Positions 52,556 to 62,395 of a stretch of 64,000 nucleotides of DNA are shown piece by piece. The DNA lies in NCBI GenBank assembly GCA_026210745.1, contig CP110630.1:6882001-6946000 (forward strand), read 5' to 3'. The position numbers and the translations under genes were made by a program. How positions within the stretch are numbered: the first letter of the stretch is position 1; each line of letters starts with the position of its first letter. Origin of the DNA: Exobasidium rhododendri. Taxonomy: Eukaryota > Basidiomycota > Exobasidiomycetes > Exobasidiales > Exobasidiaceae. The notes below the pieces were generated by a model. That model made no database searches. It worked only from the letters and a program-made list of their open reading frames with translations, and was not told the origin of the DNA.

Positions 52556-55500
52556 TCACAGATACTGGAGCACGGGAAGCTGCCAAGTGGATGGAGAGAC
52601 CTGGATCTTCTTTCGCTGTAGCTGCGGCGCAAAGAGACCGTTGGACTGCAGCTGATTCCAAGAGACGCCCAACGAGATGGCTTCCTCGATTGCTTTTATT
52701 CGCTGCGACTCCATCTCTTCCTCTTCTCGGTTCGTCTCCTTCCACACGAACTCTGCCTTTTCCGTCATACTCTTCTCAAAGGATTGCAACGCAGTCGTCA
52801 ATTCTTTCGCACGACGGTGATACTTTTCCGTCAATGGTCCTCCACCGATCCTAGCAAAGTGCAACAAGATATTCCCCACATCCTTCTGTATTCTTTGCAA
52901 TTTACCATCAAGCAACTTCTGGATCGATTCAAAGATGTAATCCTCCTCAAAGATACTACCTTTCTTTCCCGTGGCTGCTTTTTTGATGTCTTTCTTCTTG
53001 CTCTTTCGAGTTCGATTCGTCGCCATGGTAAACGCCGACATGGTACTTCCCGGCCCTCCTCCTGCTGCTCCTCCTCCTCCAAGGCCGCCGTTTCTGGTAA
53101 AGGCACTATAGCGAGTGAATCTGGAAAACATGGTGAATGCCTGACTCAGCGTTTCGTCCAGCTGTTCACCGTTGGCATCCACATCAGGGTAGTACTCTTC
53201 CGGATTCTCCTTCTTCTTCTTGTTCAATTCCTCCAGTCGAACGAACTGCTTGTGACCTTGATCAGACATTTCTCCAATTTCTTCTAGTAGCGTCTCACTA
53301 TTCTCCATCAGCGAAGGCCGAACATGCGTTTCGAGTAGATCCAGTCGATTGTGCAGCGAGACGATCCTCTTGGCCTCCACGTAGTCCATGTCTTTGCACA
53401 GGTACGTCACGCCTTCTTCCACATCCTGCAAGTAGTCGATGCAGACAGTCGCCGCCTCTACGTTCCTGCCGTAGTTGCCAAGACTGGTAGCCACTCGCCT
53501 TGCCAGTACGATGATGTCTCCTTTGATGTCCTTTTGAGAAGCTGCAATCTCAAACGCCTCCCTCCATGAACCCGCCTTTACATTGGCGTCGATGGCTTTG
53601 CGGTGCTTGTCACACAAGACGAACAGTATCCCTGCTTCTTTGAATCGATGCTGCTCCTGTAGCCAGTCACCGTACATCTCTTGAATTACTTTGAGGCGAG
53701 AAGGATTGCCTGTGTACTCTCGGAGTGCATCGGAGTACAGTTCATGCTCAAGGACGAACTGGCAAGACTGGTCAAAATATGCCTCGCCTGCCTTGACGAT
53801 CCAGCCCAGTGCCTTACTCCAGCGCTTCAAGATCTCGTCAATCCTGAACCGCTGCATCTCTACCGGTTGGATGTTCCTCAATTCACGCAAGAACGGAAGA
53901 TACTCTCGCGGATCTTTGCGAGGACTGTGCTGTGCCACTAACAATGGCAGCGTAAAGTCGTACATTCCCAGGGCAGCATCGAAGAGCTTGTCTGCGTCCG
54001 TCAGGAAGATGACGTACTTGCAAGCCTCATCAGCCATGGCCGTGTCTCCTTGCTTGAGTTTCTGCAGCAGCGTCAGTCCGGATTCATAGTCTGGGGGCGA
54101 TTTTCGGATATATGTAGTGAGGATGGAATTGATGTACTTGCTGGACTCGTTCATCCCCTCCAACTCAACTCGAATCGAGTCACAGATGGCGTTCACTTTG
54201 TTCGTGTGTGGTGGTTCTGCTGTGCTGTTCTCGACCACCAAAGCTGCGCCAAGCGGCTTGTACAGCGTCTTTGTCACGTCCTCCTCTCGGAGGCTGGAGA
54301 GGAATAGGTTCAGGAATTCGACGTCTTGGACCTGCTTGACGAATAAACCGATGTTGGCCAGGAAGTCCACTCTGTTGTAGTCGACGAGCAAGTTCATGTC
54401 CAGTCGATGCGTTCGACAGATGCGGAAGGCTGCTCCGTACCTCTTGTGATCTAGATTTCGCTTGATCACTTCTAAGATCAGTGGTCGAGGCGCAATCGTT
54501 TCCAAGTTTCCTCTTGGCATCTGCAGCACAAGACTCATAGCACTCGGTACAGCAGTGACGATGCGAGAGCCTCTTTCTATCCTTCTGCCGAGCGAGACTG
54601 GTTCCGATGGAGGAGGAGCAGGAGAGACATCGTCATTTCCCACAGTCACAGGGGTCGGAACTGGCAAGAATCGAGCTTCGTGCGCGGCATTCGTCCACAC
54701 GATGTTGTGATCGGTCATGGTGAATGACGTGGCATCCTTTGCTAGTAGTTGATGATTGAGGTACAGTCTACCATTGTCAGTCAGGCCTATCACTCTTGTG
54801 TTTGTGTTCTCGACTTCACCCTTTAGCACCATCAGACGGGGGAAGTAAGTCGGTAGGTTGACATTCTCTTCCAGCACGTTCCTCATTTGCTTCTCTTCGT
54901 GGATGTAGATCTGCCTCATTGGCTCAAAGGTCCCCCTGACGAAAGAAGAAGCGACGAGGGTCCTCCCTGTAGATCTTCCCAGAGCGAGTGACTTGCTCGT
55001 GACTTCTCCAATCTTCATCTGCGAGAGGTCTGCAGAGCTGCTGGCAACCACGAGTGTCTCTCTCCCTTCCGAAGCCAGGATGCCTACTGCAAATTGAGCA
55101 ACGTCTTCCCGTCGTGACGCTGACACTGCAATTTGCCTTGCTGCGACGCCAAAGTCGAATTCATGTAAAAGCCTCGGCGTGGGCAGCTTCCTTCCGCCGA
55201 TGGAGATCCTGCCATTCAAATTGCCCCATTCAAAGACATAGAGAGCCACTCGACTGGGATGGGAAAGGACAGCGAGCAGACCTGCACTCGTGCCTGCATT
55301 CAGGGAGACATCTGCCCATGCCAAATCAACTGGAACAGATCCTTCCGGCAGGTCCAGCGTCATACTGCACATCGGCGGAGGTATGTTCTGTATCCGAAAG
55401 GGCGTCAGAAGGATCTTGCTTCCATCAACGACAGCGGCACACGCAGCGTCATTGGGACTCCTGCTGATGGAAACACACGCCTCCATGATAAAGCTTCTCA

Positions 55501-56743
55501 CAACGACGCTGCGGGTGGTGGCCATGTAGAAGTCGAAAGGTTGCTCGCTGTGCCATCGCATACAGGTCACTTGCGAATCTACCTCGATCTCTTGCTTGAG
55601 GTACCAGTGGTAATTGCCACTCGACCAAATCTGGACTTTGCTGTCCAACCAGATAGAGAGTAGTGTTCCATCGCAGTTCCAGGCAATCTCCCTCACCTTT
55701 GCCTTGCTATCCTTCAAAGGGAAGCCACCCTTTGGGAGCCCGTTTCTCTCAAAAAAGGCAAGATTGTGTCCGTCTTCTATCCTCTGTGTGGTTGCCATCA
55801 ATATGCCGGTAGGTTTGAATGCCAGGACGTGTGAGACGCCAGTGGACTCCGGGTCTGATGTGGCGAGGAGGCTTCCTGTTTTGCTGAAAGTTCGTATGAT
55901 ACGATGGTGTGAAGATCCTTGTGCTTCGACGCTACTGACCACGAAGATGTTGGAATCACCTCTCCAACTGACCTTTGGTAGCAAGTCATCATCTTCCACC
56001 AAGGGTCCTCGGGATGATTTCTCCGTCTGTAATTGGGCTTCTGCGGCCGCAGCTGCCACTTGCTTCCCTTCTGATCCATGAAATTGCGTAGACTTGGAGC
56101 CCCAGCCAAGGGTGATAGGTCTCTCTTCCCCAAAATCGTCTGTCTGTAGTACCTCCTCCAACAACACTTCGAAGTCCCTTGTCATGATCAAAAGTGTAGA
56201 GCCCTTGGGACGACCATCCTCCGCTAGCTCTGCAGGTGTTTGCGCTGTGACAAGGATGAGAAGCTCTTCATCGGGACTCCATCTTGCTGCCAGGATCCCC
56301 TGCTCTACGGATCCGACTATTTCAGGCAGTGCAGGTCCGTCTTCGTCCCTCTCTTCACTGAGCGCCAACAGCGCAATGTCTCCTCCAGCACTAACGATGC
56401 ACAGAGCAGGTTCATTATTGACGAACGAGCCTCCGTCGGAAAGGTGATCCAATGATACTATCTGTTGACTATCGTGTCGATTCGTTTCTCTTCGTGAAAT
56501 GGGCGTTGAGAATGCCGCCAAATGGAGCTGGGCCGGAGTCAATTGCCACAGATCGAGATTGACCAACGTAGATGAGCTAGAAGAGATCGAGGAGGTGGTA
56601 GAGTAGATATTCGCTGTCTGTGGATCGATAGCTATCGCTCTGATGTGCGTCTTTGCTTCTTCTTTCTGTGCAGCCTGCAAGTCCAGCTCATGCCGGATAA
56701 GCGACGATACTCTAAGGTTTCTCATGTCGATGGGAGCGGCCAC
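52556..56743 (-). CDS. ELP1: Elongator complex subunit Elp1 (IKI3)
   Basis: The scaffold of the Elongator complex, which starts formation of the 5-carboxymethyl-type side chains on wobble uridines of tRNAs. One intronless exon, 1395 residues. It begins MAAPIDMRNLRVSS; the second Met (residue 7) matches the usual MRNL start and may be the true one. The N-terminal half is two WD40 propellers (GSVEQGILAARWSPDEELL, VSWRGDSNIFVVSS, REIAWNCDGTLLSIWL). The C-terminal half is helical repeats (HKRYGAAFRICRTHRLDMNL, AALRELRNIQP-like segments). Near the end is the conserved basic, tRNA-binding stretch (NRTRKSKKKDIKKAATGKKG) followed by the dimerisation helices. It is divergent from NTE1 with only 301 bases between starts. 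Confidence 0.96.
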   Translation of the reverse strand: MAAPIDMRNLRVSSLIRHELDLQAAQKEEAKTHIRAIAIDPQTANIYSTTSSISSSSSTLVNLDLWQLTPAQLHLAAFSTPISRRETNRHDSQQIVSLDHLSDGGSFVNNEPALCIVSAGGDIALLALSEERDEDGPALPEIVGSVEQGILAARWSPDEELLILVTAQTPAELAEDGRPKGSTLLIMTRDFEVLLEEVLQTDDFGEERPITLGWGSKSTQFHGSEGKQVAAAAAEAQLQTEKSSRGPLVEDDDLLPKVSWRGDSNIFVVSSVEAQGSSHHRIIRTFSKTGSLLATSDPESTGVSHVLAFKPTGILMATTQRIEDGHNLAFFERNGLPKGGFPLKDSKAKVREIAWNCDGTLLSIWLDSKVQIWSSGNYHWYLKQEIEVDSQVTCMRWHSEQPFDFYMATTRSVVVRSFIMEACVSISRSPNDAACAAVVDGSKILLTPFRIQNIPPPMCSMTLDLPEGSVPVDLAWADVSLNAGTSAGLLAVLSHPSRVALYVFEWGNLNGRISIGGRKLPTPRLLHEFDFGVAARQIAVSASRREDVAQFAVGILASEGRETLVVASSSADLSQMKIGEVTSKSLALGRSTGRTLVASSFVRGTFEPMRQIYIHEEKQMRNVLEENVNLPTYFPRLMVLKGEVENTNTRVIGLTDNGRLYLNHQLLAKDATSFTMTDHNIVWTNAAHEARFLPVPTPVTVGNDDVSPAPPPSEPVSLGRRIERGSRIVTAVPSAMSLVLQMPRGNLETIAPRPLILEVIKRNLDHKRYGAAFRICRTHRLDMNLLVDYNRVDFLANIGLFVKQVQDVEFLNLFLSSLREEDVTKTLYKPLGAALVVENSTAEPPHTNKVNAICDSIRVELEGMNESSKYINSILTTYIRKSPPDYESGLTLLQKLKQGDTAMADEACKYVIFLTDADKLFDAALGMYDFTLPLLVAQHSPRKDPREYLPFLRELRNIQPVEMQRFRIDEILKRWSKALGWIVKAGEAYFDQSCQFVLEHELYSDALREYTGNPSRLKVIQEMYGDWLQEQHRFKEAGILFVLCDKHRKAIDANVKAGSWREAFEIAASQKDIKGDIIVLARRVATSLGNYGRNVEAATVCIDYLQDVEEGVTYLCKDMDYVEAKRIVSLHNRLDLLETHVRPSLMENSETLLEEIGEMSDQGHKQFVRLEELNKKKKENPEEYYPDVDANGEQLDETLSQAFTMFSRFTRYSAFTRNGGLGGGGAAGGGPGSTMSAFTMATNRTRKSKKKDIKKAATGKKGSIFEEDYIFESIQKLLDGKLQRIQKDVGNILLHFARIGGGPLTEKYHRRAKELTTALQSFEKSMTEKAEFVWKETNREEEEMESQRIKAIEEAISLGVSWNQLQSNGLFAPQLQRKKIQVSPSTWQLPVLQYL

Positions 56744-57044
56744 TTCAAGCCATCTGTCTGCCGGTGCTCTTCGGTGTGGAACTCTTTCCCTTCCTTCTCA
56801 AGATGTCCAAGCTCAAAATTCCAAGTTGCGCCTTCCAAAAAATCTGCCAAACGTGACGAGACTGTGTGGAGAAAGAGGAGCCGCGGCCCTTAACAAGGCG
56901 CTGAACTTGAGGTCTAGAGTGTGTGCGGAAAGGTGCGCTACCTCCGTCGTCGAGCAGCTCTCCTTCCCGCTTATCATCAACCTACACCTACTAAACACCC
57001 TCTATTTATCTCTGAGGAGGCTTGCAGGGTATGACTGGAGAGCG
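56744..57044. promoter_or_regulatory. Short bidirectional 5' region of ELP1 and NTE1
   Basis: 301 bases between divergent start codons. The sequence next to NTE1 includes ACCCTCTATTTATC, possibly TATA-like, about 45 to 50 bases before its ATG. The close spacing suggests shared control elements. Confidence 0.55.
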
Positions 57045-60000
57045 ATGAGTAGTGTTGCTGAATTCGATCGCCCAGAGGCGGTGCTGCCGGGTCGAAATCC
57101 TGTCAGTGCACTCTTTGATGGGCTGAGACAGGTCGTGATAGCTACCTTGCATTTGGTGGCCGCCATAGTCCGTTTCAGCTCAGTGACAGTGCCGTCGACG
57201 CTGTACTCGTGAGTAGACCGTTATTTTGGAGATATGGGCTGAAGGAGGACAGGCAGCTCACAAGCCTCATTACCACAGCATACTACACTATTCTTTCACT
57301 TTGCAGCTCAATTTTCCCTCACTGTTCCTCCTCTTTGTCACGCTTCTCATAGCTGCTTTTGTCTGGGTGCGGTATCGCCATCTTAACAGGTACGAGCGAC
57401 TTCGAGAAGTGCCCCTCACCAAAGACGAGGGATTCAACCTGCACCCTGACGTGGCACGGGCGGATGAAGACAGTGAGAGGGGCAACTTTCACAACTATCT
57501 CGATGAATTCCTGCAAGCCATCAGGATTTTTGGATTCCTCGAGAAACCGGTGAGTGGTGAAAGTAGTCGGGAAAGTAGGAAAGGAGTCAGCAGCTCTAAC
57601 AATTCCATCTGACAGGTCTTCCACGAGCTAGCTCGTCATTTGCAGACGAGGAGGCTGATAGCGGGCGACAGCATCTCGTTAGACAGCGACTTCTCCTTTT
57701 ACATTGTCGTCGATGGAAACGTTCAAGTTTTTGCACCTCTTCCTGGCGGAACGGAAGCTGAAAAGCGCTCAGATGCATTTGAGGATGACGAAAATACGGG
57801 CTATCAGCTGCTGAACGAGGTCGAGAGCGGAGGGACGTTGAGCAGTCTCTTTACTATCCTTAGCTTATTCACCGAAGATGTCAAGCTCGGATTCGGGGAG
57901 GACGATGCGAGCAACAAGGCCACTACACCTCTTCGGGACGTCTCACCTGGTGGTGATGGAGGAGCAGCAAGATGGGACGGTCTAAAGTCACACGGTAGCT
58001 CGGATGAAGCTCACCCCGCCTACTTTTCGCCAGTGGCTCCGCTTCCCCCTGGCTCGAGTCAATTGCAGCTCAACGCGGCCAGTCTTCGCAATGTGCCTAG
58101 TGCTGTAGGTACCTCTCCCTTGACTGAACGTCTAATGTCGCCTAGTGACTTTCTTGCTGGATCGAATGTGCGAAAAGCTCGATATTCGTCCTCCACCGAC
58201 GACGAGCAGACTATCTATCAGGGCGATATGGAGAACCACGACTTGTTGCCGTCTGCTCAAGCGGCTGCACCGTTTCCTCACTTTACACCGCGTGTACCTT
58301 CCAACAGGCCAGAGTCTTTCACTTCACCACAGATGAGGGCCAGGACAGCATCGGTGGCTACGGACGGGAGACCAGCGACGCCTGGCTCCATTCTGAGTGG
58401 CTTCTCTGGCATGAATGGTCAAGGAAAGCCGAGTGATAGCATGCAGAAGGAGGGCGTGGGCACTATCGGTCGAGCGACTGTCGACACTACGCTCGCCGTC
58501 ATCCCTGCGGAAGCATTCAAGAGACTCACCAAGAAGTTCCCAGACGCTGCAGCACACATCGTTCAGGTCATTCTCACTCGCCTGTCGAGGGTTACTTTCC
58601 ACACGGCACACAAGTACCTTGGGCTGACAAAGGAGGTCATGAGGACGGAGAAGAGCATCAACGAGCTCGCCTGCTTCCCTTTACCTTCTGCATTTTACGA
58701 GCAAGGTGGTATGGAGCGACTTCGACAGAGGTTTCTACCTGAGCCGCTGAAGAAGCAAAAGGATGTAGCGGAGAGGGACGACTACTTCCAGTTTCACAGC
58801 AGAGACTCGACGTTTGAGCGAACTGATCGCAAGCAGAGTTCGTCGTCTACGTTGCATGGGAAGCTGAATGCCTCTTCCGGCTCGTCTGAGAAGACGCCTG
58901 TTCGAGCCAGGCCGCCTTCGACGCCGTGGGGACACCCCGACCCGCCTCTAAAGACACCTACCTCACGGATGTCAGTCGACCCTGGCGATCTATTCAGCAT
59001 GACTGGCACCGACGGCTACGCAAGGAGGTCGAATTCGCCGTTTTCCGATATCGTGGGGTCATCAAAGGCATCCTCCAAGCGCTTCGACATGGCCAGAGAC
59101 ACGTCGGGCATGTTCGTTGCCTCACCACCGCTGCACTTCTCGCAAGGAAACGGAGCTGCCAAGACGAAGAACAAGCCAAATTACAAGTTGAAGTTGTCAA
59201 AAGACCTGGATGCCGAGCCTCTCTTTGCGGGTAGTGCGGCACTACAGGATTTCGACCTCAAGGACGCTGTCATGAATTGCATCGCCAAGAGTATCGGGCT
59301 GGCACAGGCGCTGTCGTCTCCCCTAGCAAGCAGACACACGTCACCGTCTTTGCATCCGCAGGAACACCTGCAGAGGAGCGTCTTTCGATCCGCTTTCAGC
59401 AGCTTGAGCATGCTGGATGCGGCGATGAACTACGACGACGAGAGCAGCATGACGGGTACCAGCTCAAACTTTGCTGGAATTCACCACGCTGAGCTAGAGA
59501 ATGAAGTTGAGATTCGGTTCTTTGAAGCGGGCAGCATCCTTGCCAAGGCGGGTGACAGCCACGCTGGTCTGTTCTACATCATTGACGGATTCCTGGACGT
59601 TGTCGTACCCCCCGAAGATGACGGCCTCTCTAGTGCTGGAAAGGACAAGAAGACGCCTTCGAGTGGTGCAAAGACATTTGACAAGACAAAGGGAAGACCA
59701 GTGGGAGCGTCTCGAAAGGAGTCGTACATCAACGTCAAGAGCAAGACATCGACGGTGAATCGGGGTCCGTCTACAAAGGCAAAGAGGACCAGCATGGAAT
59801 TCAACCGTGCAACACCTTCGACGTCCGCTCACATCGGCAACGCCCTCGACGGCACACACGACGGGAGAAAGGTCCAGAGCAAGCACCCGCTGCCTCCTTT
59901 GCCAAACGTGAAGGGGAATCTACAGAACGGCAAGGGTGGTAGTGGCGGTCGAGGAGAAGCGAACGACGAGTCTAAACGAGCACTCTTCACCGTGGGAAGA

Positions 60001-62211
60001 GGGGGCATTGCCGGCTACTTGAGCAGCTTGCTAGGCTCTGCCAGCTATGTGGACATTCGCGCAAAGACGGACACGTACGTCGGCTTCCTGCCTGCCAGGG
60101 CACTAGAGCGAGTCATGGAGAAGAGGCCGATTGTGCTGCTGACGCTGTGCAAGCGACTGCTCAGTCTTCTGTCGCCTTTGATCCTTCACATTGACTCTGC
60201 GTTGGACTGGCAACAGGTGAATGCAGGACAGGTCATCTATCGTCAGGGCGATTCCGCCGACAGCTTCTACATTGTCATTAATGGTCGACTGCGAGCTATC
60301 ACGGAAAAGAGCGGCTCGGGTGTGGACGTGCTGGATGAGTATGGACAGGGAGACAGTGTCGGCGAGCTGGACGTCATTACCAATTCCGTGCGAGGAAAGA
60401 CGCTCCATGCAATTCGTGACTCCGAGGTGGCCAAGATGCCTATGACGCTCTTCAACGCCATCTCTGTTCGACATCCAGCCATCACCATTCAGATCTCCCG
60501 CATCATAGCCAAGCGAGTTCGAGACGAGGTGAACAATTCGCAGCGAATGCACAACACAACACTGAACGCTCCCGTCAGCGGCTTGCCTGACTTGGGACGC
60601 AACAATCAGAATCTCAAGACGGTGGCCATTGTGCCCGTCACGAGAGGGGTGCCTATCGTGGAGTTTGCAAACCGACTGCAGCAAGCGTTTGAGGATACGA
60701 TTGGGGGACCGACGGCGTTTCTGGATCAGAGCAGCGTCATGGGAATCCTTGGACGACATGCGTTCAATCGAATGGGCAAGTTGAAGCTCGCTGGATGGCT
60801 TGCTGAGCAGGAACAGATGTATCGACTGGTGCTGTACGTCGTCGACACGGCCGTCAGTAGTCCGTGGGCATCGACGTGTATCAAGCAGGCAGATTGTGTG
60901 CTGCTGGTGGGCTTTGGAGACGATCCGACGATGGGAGAGTATGAGAGGTTGCTACTTGGAATAAAGACAACGGCAAGAAAGGAGCTCGTCTTGCTTCATC
61001 CGGAGAGGAGCGTCCCGCCTGGCTCGACGAGGGAGTGGCTCAAGTCGAGACCGTGGATCAACGCTCACCATCATGTGGAATTGCCCGGCATCACTCGATC
61101 CAGCCACTCCTTTACCAACACCGTGGCTGACCCGACGGCCGTGAAGGCGCTTCGAACTCTGAAAGCCAAGCTGGAGACGTCCATTCAGCGCTACAAGGGA
61201 AAGAAGGGCAACATACCCGTCGGTCGACCTCATCACTTCAGCGACTTTGCTCGACTGGCAAGAAGGCTCTGCGGCAGGAGTATCGGTGTTGTTCTGGGTG
61301 GAGGAGGGGCGAGGGGATGTGCGCACGTCGGCTTCCTGCGAGCGTTGGAGGAGAAGGGCATACCGATCGACATGATTGGGGGAACGAGCATAGGAAGTAT
61401 GGTGGGGGGACTGTACGCCAAGGAGGCAGAAGTCGTCAGCTCCTACGGTAGAGCGAAAAAGTACGCCGGCAGGACGGCCAGTCTGTGGAGGTTCATGCTC
61501 GACTTGACATACCCCTTCTGCAGCTATACCAGCGGGTTCGAGTTCAACAGAGGCGTCTTCAAGGCGATCGGCTCGACGCACATCGAGGACAACTGGATCT
61601 CCTTCTTCTGCGTCAGTACCAGTCTGACGACTTCCTCCCTCCGAGTGCATACGTCTGGGTATAGTTGGCGCTACATTCGAGCGAGTATGACGCTGGCAGG
61701 GCTGATCCCTCCCCTGGTCGACGACGGTGATATGTACGTCGATGGAGGGTACGTCGACAACCTGCCAGTCAGCACCATCTTTGCCATGGGAGCAAGGGAC
61801 GTCTTTGCCGTCGATGTCGGAAGCGTGGACGACAACTCCCCACAGAGCTATGGTGACACGCTGTCGGGGTGGTGGGTCTTGATCAATCGGTGGAACCCGT
61901 GGAGCGATGCAGTCAACATCCCGTCCATGGCAGAGGTGCAAGGCAGACTCACCTACGTCTCCAGTGTGAAGACGCTAGAAGACGCCAAGAACACTCCCGG
62001 ATGTCTCTACCTGCGAATGCCAGTCACGCAATTCTCCACGTTGCAGTTCGGCAGCTTCGATGAGATTCAAAAGATCGGATACGAAGCGGCAGTGAAGGCG
62101 TTGGACGAGTGGGGAAAGGAAGGGAAGCTGCCGAGTGCTTTCCATGCTGGCGACGACGGCGATGGCAAGAAACGAAGGGGAGGCGTGAGCGCTAGGAGGA
62201 ACAGTGTCTGA
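57045..62211 (+). CDS. NTE1: Lysophospholipase NTE1 (neuropathy target esterase family)
   Basis: An ER membrane phospholipase B that deacylates phosphatidylcholine to glycerophosphocholine. Three exons: 57045-57208, 57279-57549 and 57616-62211, giving 1676 residues. The first splice joins STLYS to ILHYSFTLQLNF. Two N-terminal hydrophobic helices (QVVIATLHLVAAIV and FLLFVTLLIAAFVWV) anchor it. Cyclic-nucleotide-binding-like domains follow (RLIAGDSISLDSDFSFYIVV; FFEAGSILAKAGDSHAGLF; GQVIYRQGDSADSFYIVING), separated by long Ser-rich linkers. The patatin-type catalytic domain has the oxyanion motif GGGGARG at 1373-1379, the nucleophile Ser1403 in GTSIG and Asp1521 in DGGYVDNLP. The Ser-Asp dyad is intact. 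Convergent with AVL9. Confidence 0.97.
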
Positions 62212-62395
62212 TGCGATCCATACGCAATGAAGTATAGTATGCGCAATAGATACACATTCTGAATTGAACTGTGACTCAGTCCAGGACATTGCACTTAGAA
62301 GGAGGTCGGCAGCATGTCAGTCGATGTATGTGTCATGTGTGTGTGCAATGAATGACATTCTAATTGAGCAGTACTAATACATGGCAATAGAAGAC

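Noticed and set aside
60952..61941. A 329-codon open frame on the minus strand opposite NTE1
   Set aside because: It lies opposite the conserved patatin domain; composition is Arg/His/Val-rich, as expected from a shadow frame.
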